The notes under the pieces were generated by a model that saw only the letters and a program-made list of their open reading frames with translations, had not been told where the DNA came from and made no database searches. Below are positions 1 to 8,556 of a stretch of 64,000 nt of DNA, piece after piece. Position numbers and translations under genes: made by a program. This stretch comes from Gemmatimonadetes bacterium 2013_60CM_65_52 (GTDB taxonomy: Bacteria; Gemmatimonadota; Gemmatimonadetes; Gemmatimonadales; Gemmatimonadaceae), in NCBI GenBank assembly GCA_002215645.1, contig NGFI01000002.1, forward strand, positions 248,001 to 312,000, written 5' to 3'. The first letter of the stretch is position 1. The number at the start of each line of letters is the position of its first letter.

Positions 1-374
1 ACGCAATGCGGATCGCGAAATGGTGCGCCGAGCGCCGCGAGGTGCGAGCGGTGAGCTATCCCGGGCTGCCCGATCATCCTGACCACGAGATCGCTCAGGC
101 TCACTTGAGCGGATTCGGGGGGATGCTTGGCATCGAGCTGACAGGGGGCGGACGCGGGGCCGACCGCTTCATCCGCAAGCTGCGGCTCATCCGCCATGCC
201 CCCAGCCTCGGAGGGGTCGATTCCCTCGTGAGCGAGCCGCGGCACTCCTCTCACACCGATCTCGCGGCCGATGAGCGCGCCAAGCTCGGCATTCCCGATG
301 GATTCCTCCGCCTCAGCATTGGTCTTGAAGATGCGGACGATCTCATCGCGGATATCGAGCAGGCTCTGCACTGA
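1..374 (+). CDS. Cys/Met-metabolism PLP-dependent enzyme, C-terminal part (cut by window edge)
   Basis: This is the C-terminal ~124 residues of a trans-sulfuration type, PLP-dependent enzyme (cystathionine gamma-synthase, cystathionine beta/gamma-lyase or methionine gamma-lyase family). Visible family signatures are the active-site loop SLGGVDSLVSEPR followed by HSSHT, and the closing segment GIPDGFLRLSIGLEDADDL. The open frame runs off the left edge, so the Lys-PLP motif is outside the window and the exact reaction cannot be told. Its stop overlaps the next start (TGATG), so it is probably the first part of a transcription unit leading into the permease and ftsEX. Confidence 0.9.
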   Translation, partial: AMRIAKWCAERREVRAVSYPGLPDHPDHEIAQAHLSGFGGMLGIELTGGGRGADRFIRKLRLIRHAPSLGGVDSLVSEPRHSSHTDLAADERAKLGIPDGFLRLSIGLEDADDLIADIEQALH

Positions 375-1519
375 TGGCCCAGATCATACTTCCTGATAGC
401 CTCGCGGAACGCGAGCGACGCCGGATCGAGCGACGCCAGAACGCCGCCATCGCGGAGCTGACGCTCCCCGAGGTGCGTCGGATTCTCATCACGACGCTGC
501 TCGGCGCCGCCGTCCTGTCGCTGTTCCTCTGGATGGTGAAGTCGGTGGTCATTGCCGCGGTGCTCGGCGTGATCATCGGCTTCTACCTGCGGCCATTGCA
601 TCTGTACCTCGTGGAGAAGACCGGGCGCCCCAGCCTTTCCGGGATCCTCACCTTGCTGGGGGTCCTCCTGCCCGTGATGGCCGTGCTCGTGTACAGCTAC
701 GAGGAGATGGCCGATGTGGTGGCGTATGCCAGCACGCATCAGGAGTTCATCGTGCGCAAGGTGGACGCCGCCATGCAGCGCATTCCATTCCTCGGCACGG
801 CGCGCGCCGGCGACATGCTTGGACGCTCCGTTGCCGACGCGACGGCGTATGGCACGCGGCTGCCGCTTCTCATCCGCGCCGCCCTGAAAGACTTCACCAT
901 TTCGGCGACGATCTTTCTTTTCACCGCGTACTACATCCTGCTCGAGGCCGAATCGCTCGGAGCCTATTTCGCGAGCAAGATTCCGCCGCGGTACGAACGC
1001 CTGCGCCAGGCGCTCGAGGTGAACGTGCGCGGCGTGCTCTATGGAGCGATCTACTCCACGCTGCTCACCCAGACGCTCAAGTCGCTGATCATCCTGGCGA
1101 TGAATCTGGCCTTCCGCGTCCCCTTGGCGGGCGCGCTCGCCGTCGTGTCGTTCATCATCGGCTTCTTCCCGATCGTGGGTTCGTGGAGCGTCTACGTGCC
1201 CGTCGCCATCTGGCTGGTGATCTTCCGTGACGCGGTGGGCTCGGCGCTCGCCATGATCGCGATCGGCACCATCGTCAACACGGTGTTCATTTCCACCTAC
1301 CTGCGGCCAAAGATCGCGGCAGAGCGGTCCGGTGTGCTAAACTTCTACTGGATGCTCGTGGCCCTCATCACCGGCGTCTACACGTTCGGCCTCGCGGGCA
1401 TCCTGCTCGGTCCCATCCTCATCGGTCTGCTGAAGGCCATCATCGACACGGTCACCGCGGGCTCCTCCTGGAAACTGCTCGAGAGCGCAGAGCCGGACAT
1501 CGTCTCTTCGGCTGAATGA
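374..1519 (+). CDS. AI-2E family transporter (PF01594-type permease)
   Basis: A 381-residue polytopic inner-membrane protein. After a charged N-terminus (residues 1-35) come two closely spaced hydrophobic segments (about 40-85), a third near 90-110, a central soluble region, then a cluster of membrane helices from about 175 to 370. This matches the AI-2E/PerM permease layout. The family includes the TqsA autoinducer exporter and Na+/H+-type antiporters, so the substrate cannot be assigned. Start ATG overlaps the preceding stop by one base, and its own stop overlaps the ftsE start (ATGA), so it is co-expressed with ftsE-ftsX. Confidence 0.85.
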   Translation: MAQIILPDSLAERERRRIERRQNAAIAELTLPEVRRILITTLLGAAVLSLFLWMVKSVVIAAVLGVIIGFYLRPLHLYLVEKTGRPSLSGILTLLGVLLPVMAVLVYSYEEMADVVAYASTHQEFIVRKVDAAMQRIPFLGTARAGDMLGRSVADATAYGTRLPLLIRAALKDFTISATIFLFTAYYILLEAESLGAYFASKIPPRYERLRQALEVNVRGVLYGAIYSTLLTQTLKSLIILAMNLAFRVPLAGALAVVSFIIGFFPIVGSWSVYVPVAIWLVIFRDAVGSALAMIAIGTIVNTVFISTYLRPKIAAERSGVLNFYWMLVALITGVYTFGLAGILLGPILIGLLKAIIDTVTAGSSWKLLESAEPDIVSSAE

Positions 1520-2211
1520 TCCGTTTCTCGCACGTCACGAAAACCTATCCACGCACCGGAACGGCCGTCGACGACGTGTCGCTGCACGTGGCGCGGGGCG
1601 AGTTCGTGTTCTTCACGGGCCCGAGCGGCGCGGGCAAGACCACGCTGCTGAAGATGGTGTACCTCGACGAACGGCCGACGACTGGAGAGGTGCGCGTGAG
1701 CGGCACCAGCTCGCGCATCGCCCGCGGACGAGACGTGGCGACGCTGCGCCGCAAGCTCGGCATCGTGTTTCAGGACTTCCGCCTCCTCGAGAACCGCACG
1801 GCCGAACAGAACGTGGCCTTCGCGCTGGAGGTCACGGGCGCGTCCCCGTCGGCCATTCCATCCAAGGTGGCGCGAGTGCTCGCCGAGGTCGGTCTCGCCG
1901 GCAAGGGCACCGCGTATCCACCCGAGCTATCCGGCGGTGAGCAGCAGCGTGTCGCCATTGCACGCGCCCTCGTGAACGATCCATTCGTCCTCATCGCAGA
2001 CGAGCCTACCGGCAATCTCGACGAGCGTGCCACGCGCGGCATCTTCCAACTGCTGCGCGAGATCAACGCCGGCGGCACGGCGGTCTTGATGGCCACGCAC
2101 AACCTCGAGCTGATCAGGCGCCAGGAGTTTCGCACGGTGGAGATGGATCGCGGCGCCGTGGTCTTCGATTCGGCGGAGGGGTCCAACGGCCCCGCCGCGA
2201 AGGCGCCCTGA
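1516..2211 (+). CDS. ftsE: Cell-division ATP-binding protein FtsE
   Basis: A 231-residue ABC ATPase that with FtsX forms the divisome ABC-type complex controlling septal peptidoglycan hydrolysis. Walker A GPSGAGKTTLLK is near residue 36, the Q-loop FQDFRLLENRTAEQNV near 87, the signature LSGGEQQRVAIARAL near 137, and Walker B VLIADEPTGNLD near 158, with the H-loop in MATHNLEL. The Q-loop DFRLL is typical of FtsE rather than LolD or MacB. ATGA overlap on the upstream side and TGATG overlap with ftsX downstream indicate one operon. Confidence 0.95.
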   Translation: MIRFSHVTKTYPRTGTAVDDVSLHVARGEFVFFTGPSGAGKTTLLKMVYLDERPTTGEVRVSGTSSRIARGRDVATLRRKLGIVFQDFRLLENRTAEQNVAFALEVTGASPSAIPSKVARVLAEVGLAGKGTAYPPELSGGEQQRVAIARALVNDPFVLIADEPTGNLDERATRGIFQLLREINAGGTAVLMATHNLELIRRQEFRTVEMDRGAVVFDSAEGSNGPAAKAP

Positions 2212-3059
2212 TGCCCCGTACGCTGCGCGACGCGCTCATCACCTTCCAGCGCTCGCCGCTGCTCAGCGCATTGAGCATCGTCACCATCGCGTTCTCGCTG
2301 TTCGCCTTCGGGCTCTTCGGTCTCGTGGCATTGAACATCCGCGACGTGCTCAACCGGCTCGAGGAGCGTGTCGAGATCCGGGCATTCGTCGCGGAAGGAA
2401 CAGAGCCGGAGGCCATGGCCGTGGCGGCCGGAGACGTGGCGCGGTATCCCGAAGTGCAGCGCGCGATGCTCGTCACGCAGGAGCAGGCGCTCGCCCGCGC
2501 GCAACGGGAGCTGGGTGAATTCCGCGACGTGTTCGAGGGCGCCACGCTGCCCGCGTCGATCGACGTACAGCTCAAGCCGGGCTTTCGCGACCCCGCCGCA
2601 GTGCGGCGCGTGGCGGCACGCATTCGGGCGTTCACGTTCATCGACGACGTTCGCTACGGCGAAGACTGGATAGAGAAGCTGTACGCGCTTCGCAACGTCG
2701 CCGGCGTCGCTGGCATCGCCCTCGGACTGACGTTCGCGTGCGTGTCCATGATCATCATCGGAACCACAATCCGGATGGCCGTCCTGGCGCGCGCACGAGA
2801 GATCGCGATCATGCGCCTCGTCGGCGCGACGGACGACTTCATCCGCCGCCCATTCCTCCTCGAGGGGATCATCAAGGGCGTGCTCGGCGGGCTCCTCGCG
2901 CTTCTCATGACGTATGTCGCACGCGCGCTCATCAACACCTACCTGATCCAGACCGTCTTCTTCGATCGTCGCGTCGCGCTCCTCGGCTTGCTCTTTGGCG
3001 CGATGCTGGGCTTCATGGGCAGTGCCATCTCGGTGGGGAGGCATCTACGCCGCGTGTAG
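2211..3059 (+). CDS. ftsX: Cell-division protein FtsX (permease-like)
   Basis: A 282-residue membrane partner of FtsE. It has a first transmembrane helix at about 20-45, then a ~120-residue extracytoplasmic domain (EIRAFVAEGTEP and following), and three helices in the C-terminal half (about 165-190, 215-240 and 255-275) preceding and following the cytoplasmic AREIAIMRLVGATDDFIRRPF segment that is characteristic of FtsX. The extracytoplasmic loop of FtsX is known to recruit EnvC-type activators, and such a gene follows directly. The stop at 3057-3059 lies inside the probable start region of that next gene. Confidence 0.93.
   Translation: MPRTLRDALITFQRSPLLSALSIVTIAFSLFAFGLFGLVALNIRDVLNRLEERVEIRAFVAEGTEPEAMAVAAGDVARYPEVQRAMLVTQEQALARAQRELGEFRDVFEGATLPASIDVQLKPGFRDPAAVRRVAARIRAFTFIDDVRYGEDWIEKLYALRNVAGVAGIALGLTFACVSMIIIGTTIRMAVLARAREIAIMRLVGATDDFIRRPFLLEGIIKGVLGGLLALLMTYVARALINTYLIQTVFFDRRVALLGLLFGAMLGFMGSAISVGRHLRRV
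3035..3049 (+). promoter_or_regulatory. Shine-Dalgarno GGGGAGG and possible ACG start for the EnvC-like gene
   Basis: GGGGAGG lies at 3035-3041. Five bases later, at 3047, the EnvC frame reads ACG-CCG-CGT. Beginning there gives a textbook signal peptide with an arginine in the n-region (residues TPRVAALAALYVAALILV). No ATG or GTG occurs in this frame at a useful distance; the next usable codons are TTG 3074 and GTG 3080, both inside the hydrophobic core. The site is therefore either a rare ACG start or a base error for ATG. Confidence 0.4.
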
Positions 3060-4240
3060 CAGCGCTCGCGGCGTTGTACGTGGCCGCGTTGATCCTCGTG
3101 ACGCCGCTGGGTGCTCAGTCTGCCGACGCGCGCCTTCGCGCCCAGCGCGACGAGCTCGAACGCATTCGTCATGAGCGCGCCGCGCTCGAGCAACGGATGG
3201 CCAACCTCCGCGGAAGCGTGCACGAGTTGAGCGAGGAGGTCGCGAATCTCGACCGCCAGCGTCGCGCGACCGAAGAGGTCCTGCGGACACTCGACCGTCA
3301 GCTCGCGGCCATTACCGCGGACGTCGCGGAGACGACCAATCGGATGGCGCTCGCCGAAGGGGATCTGACATATCGTCGCACGACGCTTCAGAAGCGGGTC
3401 GTCGACATTTACAAGCGCGGCCCGCTCTATTCCACCGAGGCGCTGTTCACCGCGCATTCCTTCGGCGAGCTCGTCGCGCGGTACAAATATCTCCACGAGA
3501 TCGCCGCGTACGACCGCGCGGTCATGCGCCGCGTGGAAGCGCTGCGCGACGCCATCGCCCGCCAACGGACCGAGTTGATCAAGCTTCGCGACGCGGTGGA
3601 GGAGAACCGCAGCGACAAGCAGCGTGAAGAGGAGCGCCTCGCGCTGCTGACACGCATGCGCTCGACCAGCCTCCAGCAGGCGCAGCGCTCCACGAAGCAG
3701 GTCGAGGACCGCCTCTCCCGCATTCGCGCGTCAGAATCTCGATTGTCGGGCGTCATCGCGTCACTCGATGCCGAGCGTCGCCGCGCGGAGGGAGCGCGCC
3801 CGAATGCATCGCGCGCGCCGAGCACCCTCAGAACGACGGACCTGGGCCGGCTGGACTGGCCAGTGGACGGCGCATTCCTGTTTCGCTTCGGCCGCGTCAT
3901 CAACCCGAACAACACGACCACGCGGTGGAACGGCGTCGGCATCTCGGCGCCCGTGGGAACAGCCGTCAGGTCCGTGGCGCCAGGCACCGTGGTGAGCGCC
4001 GCACCACTCGGCACCTACGGACTCACGGTGATTCTCGATCACGGCGGCGGCTACTTCTCCATCTACGCGTCGCTCAACACGGCTGCCGTGCGCAAGGGTG
4101 CCGTGGTGCGAAAGGGAGACGTCATCGGAACGGTCGGTGTCTCGGATCCCGACCTGGCGCCGCATCTGCACTTCGAGATTCGCACGCCGCCGGACGGACG
4201 CGCGGTGGACCCGGAGACCTGGTTGCGGGGAGCGCGCTAG
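3047..4240 (+). CDS. EnvC-like murein hydrolase activator (coiled coil plus degenerate M23/LytM domain)
   Basis: About 397 residues: a signal peptide ending near AQS-A, a long heptad-rich coiled coil (about residues 25-255, rich in Arg, Glu and Leu), and a C-terminal LytM/M23 domain (about 270-395). Catalytic M23 enzymes carry a zinc-ligating H-x3-D in the first motif. Here that segment reads TTTRWNGVGIS, so both ligands are missing, although HLHFE is kept near the end. This is the pattern of EnvC, which activates amidases rather than cutting peptidoglycan itself. Position directly after ftsEX supports that role. The start is uncertain: ACG 3047 with a good ribosome site, or TTG 3074. Confidence 0.85.
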   Translation, partial: TPRVAALAALYVAALILVTPLGAQSADARLRAQRDELERIRHERAALEQRMANLRGSVHELSEEVANLDRQRRATEEVLRTLDRQLAAITADVAETTNRMALAEGDLTYRRTTLQKRVVDIYKRGPLYSTEALFTAHSFGELVARYKYLHEIAAYDRAVMRRVEALRDAIARQRTELIKLRDAVEENRSDKQREEERLALLTRMRSTSLQQAQRSTKQVEDRLSRIRASESRLSGVIASLDAERRRAEGARPNASRAPSTLRTTDLGRLDWPVDGAFLFRFGRVINPNNTTTRWNGVGISAPVGTAVRSVAPGTVVSAAPLGTYGLTVILDHGGGYFSIYASLNTAAVRKGAVVRKGDVIGTVGVSDPDLAPHLHFEIRTPPDGRAVDPETWLRGAR

Positions 4241-4243
4241 GCA

Positions 4244-5086
4244 TTGCTGCTCGGCGCACATGTGAGCGCGGCCGGCGGCGTGCCCAATGCACCGGCACGC
4301 GCCGAAGCCATCGGAGCAACGGCAATGCAGCTCTTCACCAAGATGGCGAGCCGCTGGGCCGAGCGTGATTGCGCCGACGATGAGCGCCTCGCGTTTCGTG
4401 CGAACCTCCAGGCAACCGGCGTGCAGGCCACCATGGCGCACGACTCCTACTTGATCAATCTCGCGTCTCCCGACGCGGTGTTACGCGCGCGCTCCATCGA
4501 GTCGTTCACGCGCGAGCTCCGTCGGTGCGCGGCGCTCGGACTCCAGTTCCTCGTCTCGCATCCGGGGAACTACATGGACGACCGTCCGTCCGGCATCGCG
4601 CGCAACGCGGACGCCATCAGCGAGTGTCTCGCGGCCGTACCGGACGCGCCGACACTCTGTCTCGAGACCACCGCGGGCTCCGGCACGGCCCTTGGCGCCA
4701 CGTTCGAGGAGCTCGCCGAGATCATCGGTCGAGTAGACGTTGCCCTTCGCGCGCGCGTCGGCGTTTGCGTGGACACGTGCCACGTCTATTCCGCGGGCTA
4801 CGATCTCGTGAACGACTTCGACGGTGTGATGGCGCGCTTCGCGGACACGCTCGGTCCGGAACGACTCTGCGTGATGCACCTCAACGACTCGAAGACGGCC
4901 TTCGGGTCGCGTCGCGATCGGCACGAGCTCATCGCGGAGGGATCGCTGGGTGAGACGCCGTTCCGCCGCGTCATGACTGACCAGCGACTCGCGAGCGTAC
5001 CCAAGGTGATTGAAACGCCCAAACTCGATGACGCAACGGCGACCGATACACGAATGCTTGCTCGGTTGCGGAGCTACGCGACGTAG
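4244..5086 (+). CDS. nfo: Deoxyribonuclease IV (AP endonuclease, Nfo family)
   Basis: A 280-residue TIM-barrel apurinic/apyrimidinic endonuclease of base-excision repair. Family motifs are GAHVSAAGG at the N-terminus, HPGNYMD near 105, LETTAGSG near 140, the zinc-ligand stretch GVCVDTCHVYSAGYD near 175, MHLNDSKTAFGS...RHELIAEGSLG near 210-235 and a closing IETPK. Length matches the family. The start is TTG, three bases after the upstream stop and followed at once by LLGAHVS, so no longer N-terminus is expected. It is probably read through from the ftsEX unit; a functional link to division is not evident. Confidence 0.95.
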   Translation: MLLGAHVSAAGGVPNAPARAEAIGATAMQLFTKMASRWAERDCADDERLAFRANLQATGVQATMAHDSYLINLASPDAVLRARSIESFTRELRRCAALGLQFLVSHPGNYMDDRPSGIARNADAISECLAAVPDAPTLCLETTAGSGTALGATFEELAEIIGRVDVALRARVGVCVDTCHVYSAGYDLVNDFDGVMARFADTLGPERLCVMHLNDSKTAFGSRRDRHELIAEGSLGETPFRRVMTDQRLASVPKVIETPKLDDATATDTRMLARLRSYAT

Positions 5087-5149
5087 ATACTCGTCCTGGC
5101 GGCCCCGCCCGCCTCAGGCGCTGACCACGGTTCGGGCACCCCGGGATGC

Positions 5150-5178
5150 TGGACCATAGCCGCGACTTCTGCCAGATT
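5150..5178 (+). promoter_or_regulatory. Putative promoter of the acyl-ACP desaturase gene
   Basis: TGGACC at 5150-5155, a 17-base spacer, then CAGATT at 5173-5178, ending five bases before the ATG at 5184. Neither hexamer is a strong match on its own. The geometry agrees with other proposed leaderless starts in this window, and there is no Shine-Dalgarno sequence at a normal distance. Confidence 0.35.
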
Positions 5179-5183
5179 TCAGG

Positions 5184-6149
5184 ATGCCCATTCAGGAAGC
5201 CGACACCCTCGCCAAGGTCGAAGTCCTCGCGGACCTCGAGCCCGTCGTTCACGAGCTCATGGAGCAACACGAGGCCAAGCGCGTGCTCTGGTTTCCGAGC
5301 GAGCTGCTGTCGCCCGAGCCGGATACGGACCCCGATCTGCATATCCGCCATCTTCGGAAGCGCGCGGAGGGCATCAGCCTGCCGGCTCGCGTCGCGCTGG
5401 CCCTCAACCTCCTCACCGAGGAGGGACTGCCGCATTTTCACCGCCTGCTGGCCACCTACCTAGGCGGCGACACGTTCTGGGCGCGCTGGACAAATCTTTG
5501 GACAGCGGAAGAGGATCGGCACGGCGCGGTGCTGCACGACTATGCGCGCGACAGCAGGATCCTCGACAATCCGGTGCTGGAGCGGATGCAGTTCGAGTAC
5601 CTGAAGGCGGGGTTCGAGCCCTCGTGGGACAAGGACCCATATCGCGTGTTCGTGTACACCACGCTCCAGGAGCGGGCGACGCAGGTGAGCCACGCCAACA
5701 CCGGCAAGCTCGCGGGCAGGACCGAGCCGATGATCGGCACCGTGCTCCAGAACGTCGCGAAGGAGGAGGCGCGGCACTACACGTTCTACCGCCGCATCTT
5801 CAAGGAAGTGCTCGTACGCGATCCGAACAACGCGCTCGTATCGGCCGCCGAGCTCATGCCCTCCATCGACATGCCGGGTGTGAACATGCCGCACTTTCGC
5901 GAGATGGCGGACGTCATCCGCCGCGCCGGCATCTACGGGCCGCGCGACTATCTCGCCATCGTGGAGGAGCAGATCAAGTTCTGGGCAATCGAGGCCATGG
6001 AGGGGCTCGACGAGATCGGCAAGCGCGCGCAGGAGAAGATTCTCAGCATCCCCAAACGGCTCGAGCGCGTAGCCGACGTGCTGGAGACGCGCAGCCGCGC
6101 CAAGACGTTCGCCTTCGCCGTCGCCTTCGCGCACGAATTCGAGATGTAG
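5184..6149 (+). CDS. Acyl-[acyl-carrier-protein] desaturase (di-iron, FAB2 family)
   Basis: A 321-residue soluble desaturase that introduces a cis double bond into acyl-ACP for membrane lipid fluidity. The two di-iron EExxH-type ligand motifs are visible: TAEEDRHG near residue 110 and KEEARHYTF near 195. The surrounding helices (WTNLWTAEEDRHGAVLHDYA; EEQIKFWAIEAM) fit the family. No membrane segments are present, as expected for this class. It stands alone between nfo and the malic enzyme gene and has its own short upstream region. Confidence 0.93.
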   Translation: MPIQEADTLAKVEVLADLEPVVHELMEQHEAKRVLWFPSELLSPEPDTDPDLHIRHLRKRAEGISLPARVALALNLLTEEGLPHFHRLLATYLGGDTFWARWTNLWTAEEDRHGAVLHDYARDSRILDNPVLERMQFEYLKAGFEPSWDKDPYRVFVYTTLQERATQVSHANTGKLAGRTEPMIGTVLQNVAKEEARHYTFYRRIFKEVLVRDPNNALVSAAELMPSIDMPGVNMPHFREMADVIRRAGIYGPRDYLAIVEEQIKFWAIEAMEGLDEIGKRAQEKILSIPKRLERVADVLETRSRAKTFAFAVAFAHEFEM

Positions 6150-6152
6150 CAA

Positions 6153-6168
6153 GGGGCGCTGGCGCCCC
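6153..6168. terminator. GC-rich hairpin after the desaturase gene
   Basis: GGGGCG / CGCCCC with a four-base loop CTGG, starting four bases after the desaturase stop. No T-tract follows, so it would be at best a weak or factor-assisted terminator. The -10-like box of the next gene begins nine bases later. Confidence 0.35.
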
Positions 6169-6176
6169 GCCCCGGC

Positions 6177-6182
6177 TATCTT
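6177..6182 (+). promoter_or_regulatory. -10-like box TATCTT upstream of the malic enzyme gene
   Basis: The stretch GGCTATCTTTGG (6175-6186) is identical to one upstream of purE. The box ends 11 bases before the ATG at 6194. No -35 hexamer is recognisable because the preceding bases form a GC hairpin. It may be an extended -10 type promoter. Confidence 0.4.
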
Positions 6183-6193
6183 TGGGGTCTCTC

Positions 6194-8506
6194 ATGACCA
6201 AGCGCGACGACGCCCTGGACTACCACGCGCGCGGACGGCCCGGCAAGATTGCCGTCGTCCCGACCAAACCGCTGACCAATCAGCGGGACTTGGCGCTCGC
6301 GTACTCGCCCGGCGTTGCCGAGCCCTGCCTTGCGATTCAGGCCAATCCCGAGGACGCGTACAAGTACACGTCCAAGGGAAACCTCGTCGCCGTCGTCACC
6401 AACGGAACGGCGGTGCTCGGCCTCGGCAACATCGGCGCGCTTGCCGGCAAGCCGGTGATGGAAGGCAAGGGTAATCTCTTCAAGCAGTTTGCCGACATCG
6501 ACGTATTCGACCTCGAGGTCGGTTCCGAGACGCCCGACGACGTCATTCGCTTCTGCCAGCTGCTCGAGCCCACCGTCGGCGGAATCAATCTGGAAGACAT
6601 CCGGGCTCCCGATTGTTTCTACATCGAGGAGACGCTGCGGAAGACGATGGGCATCCCCGTCTTTCACGACGATCAGCACGGCACGGCCATCATTTCGGGT
6701 GCCGCACTGCTCAACGCGCTCGAGATCGTCGCCAAGGACATCGATCAGGTGAAGGTGGTGTTCTCCGGAGCGGGCGCCGCGGCGATCAGCACGGCGGAGC
6801 ATTACGTCCGGCTCGGAGTGAAGCGCGAGAACATCCTCATGTGCGACCGGAGCGGTGTCATTCGCGAAGGCCGGAGCGCGGAGGAGTTGGATCCGTACAA
6901 GGCGCGCTTCGTGGCGAAGACGACTGCGACGACTCTGGCCGAAGCACTCGTGGGTGCCGACGTCTTCGTTGGCCTCAGCGTCGCAGGCGCGGTAACGCGG
7001 GAGATGATCACCCAGATGGCAGCGCGTCCGATCGTCTTCGCGCTCGCCAATCCCGTCCCCGAGGTTCTTCCGGATGAGGTGCGCGCCGCGCGCGCCGATG
7101 CCATCATCGCCACCGGACGCAGCGACTATCCCAATCAGGTCAACAACGTCCTCGGGTTCCCGTTCATCTTCCGCGGTGCGCTCGACGTGCGCGCCACCGA
7201 GATCAACGAGGAGATGAAGATGGCCGCGACGCGTGCGCTGGCCCTCCTCGCGAAAGAGGACGTGCCGGACTCGGTCGCGGCGCTGTACGGGCTGCGCAAC
7301 GTGAAGTTCGGCGCCGACTACCTCATTCCCTTCCCGTTCGACCCACGCGTGCTGCTGTGGGTGGCGCCGGCGGTGGCCTGGGCTGCCGTCGCCAGCGGTG
7401 TGGCGCGCGAGTTCATCGATCTCGAGGGATATCGCGAGCGTCTCGAGGAGCGGCTCGGCCGCGCACGCGGCATCATGCGAGGGCTCATCAATCGCGCGAT
7501 GCGCGCGCCGAAGCGCATCGTGTTTCCGGAGGGTGAGGAGCCGAAGATCATCCGCGCTGCCGCCATCCTCGTGGACGATGCCATCGCGCATCCCATTCTG
7601 CTGGGCAACCGCCAGACCATCGAGCGCATCGCGTGTGAAAGCAGGATCTCGCTCGAGGGCATCGCCATCGACGATCCGGCAAGCTCCGACAACCGCGACG
7701 TCTACGCGCATTTCATGTGGCAGTTGCGTCAACGCAAAGGGCTCTCGCTCGACGAAGCGCGCCGGCAGCTCTTCAACAGCAACTACTTCGGGTCGTGCAT
7801 GGTGGCCCGTGGCGACGCGGATGCGCTGCTGTCGGGCGTCACGATGCATTACCCCGAAACCATCCGTCCCGCGCTCCAGGTCATCGGCGCACACCCCAGC
7901 GCAAAGCTCGTAAGCGGGATGTACATGCTCGTGACCGAGCGGCATGTCGTCTTCTGCGCCGACACGACCGTGAACATCGATCCGACGGCGGAACAGCTTG
8001 CACAGATCGCGTACGCGGCCAGCCGCATCACGCGGACGATGGGCGTTACGCCGCGCATCGCCATGCTCTCGTTCTCCAACTTCGGGTCCGTCAAGCATCC
8101 CGACGCCGAGAAGATGGCGCGTGCCGCGCAGCTCCTGAAGGAACGTGATCCGGCGCTCGTCGTGGACGGCGAGATGCAGGCGGACACGGCGTTCGACGAG
8201 GAGATCCTGCGCCGCGACTATCCTTTCAACACACTGAAAGAGCAGGCGAATGTCCTGATCTTTCCGAACCTGAGCGCGGGCAACATCGCGTACAAGCTCC
8301 TGCATCATCTCGGCGGAGCGACGGCCATCGGACCCATCCTCGTCGGCATGCGTCGGCCGGTGCACGTGCTGGAGCGAGGTGCCGACGTTCAGGACATCGT
8401 CAACATGGCCGCTGTCGCCGTGGTGGACGCGCAGGAGCGCTCGCAATCCGCGGACCCGGCTTTCGCCGCGGGAACGCCGGCGACGGCGATTTTTTCCAGA
8501 CTCTGA
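6194..8506 (+). CDS. maeB: NADP-dependent malic enzyme with C-terminal phosphotransacetylase-like domain (MaeB type)
   Basis: A 770-residue enzyme that decarboxylates malate to pyruvate. Residues 1-~430 are the malic enzyme: [10 protein letters not shown] near 35, the substrate and metal region [14 protein letters not shown] near 130, [18 protein letters not shown] near 160 and a Rossmann segment [12 protein letters not shown]. Residues ~430-770 are a phosphate acetyltransferase-like domain ([27 protein letters not shown]), which in MaeB proteins is regulatory. ATG 6194 was chosen because [21 protein letters not shown] is the usual family N-terminus. The frame stays open further upstream, but only across the desaturase gene. 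With pckA downstream it suggests C4/C3 anaplerotic control. Confidence 0.95.
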   Translation: MTKRDDALDYHARGRPGKIAVVPTKPLTNQRDLALAYSPGVAEPCLAIQANPEDAYKYTSKGNLVAVVTNGTAVLGLGNIGALAGKPVMEGKGNLFKQFADIDVFDLEVGSETPDDVIRFCQLLEPTVGGINLEDIRAPDCFYIEETLRKTMGIPVFHDDQHGTAIISGAALLNALEIVAKDIDQVKVVFSGAGAAAISTAEHYVRLGVKRENILMCDRSGVIREGRSAEELDPYKARFVAKTTATTLAEALVGADVFVGLSVAGAVTREMITQMAARPIVFALANPVPEVLPDEVRAARADAIIATGRSDYPNQVNNVLGFPFIFRGALDVRATEINEEMKMAATRALALLAKEDVPDSVAALYGLRNVKFGADYLIPFPFDPRVLLWVAPAVAWAAVASGVAREFIDLEGYRERLEERLGRARGIMRGLINRAMRAPKRIVFPEGEEPKIIRAAAILVDDAIAHPILLGNRQTIERIACESRISLEGIAIDDPASSDNRDVYAHFMWQLRQRKGLSLDEARRQLFNSNYFGSCMVARGDADALLSGVTMHYPETIRPALQVIGAHPSAKLVSGMYMLVTERHVVFCADTTVNIDPTAEQLAQIAYAASRITRTMGVTPRIAMLSFSNFGSVKHPDAEKMARAAQLLKERDPALVVDGEMQADTAFDEEILRRDYPFNTLKEQANVLIFPNLSAGNIAYKLLHHLGGATAIGPILVGMRRPVHVLERGADVQDIVNMAAVAVVDAQERSQSADPAFAAGTPATAIFSRL

Positions 8507-8516
8507 CTCAGCCGGA

Positions 8517-8530
8517 CCGCCTCGAGGCGG
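8517..8530. other. Perfect palindrome between maeB and pckA
   Basis: CCGCCTCGAGGCGG reads the same on both strands and lies 11 bases after the maeB stop. It could be a small hairpin modulating readthrough or a protein-binding site. No T-tract follows. Confidence 0.35.
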
Positions 8531-8556
8531 CCCTGCACTCATAAGGACGACCTGCG

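Noticed and set aside
5498-6193. Apparent 232-residue N-terminal extension of the malic enzyme
   Set aside because: The extension lies over the desaturase gene in another frame and is low-complexity. ATG 6194 has the family N-terminus and a -10-like box upstream.
6176-8542. Very long open frame (788 codons) on the minus strand opposite maeB
   Set aside because: It is an antisense shadow caused by high GC at third codon positions. It shows no domain, no start signal and an Arg/His/Asp-rich composition, while the plus strand encodes a clear malic enzyme.
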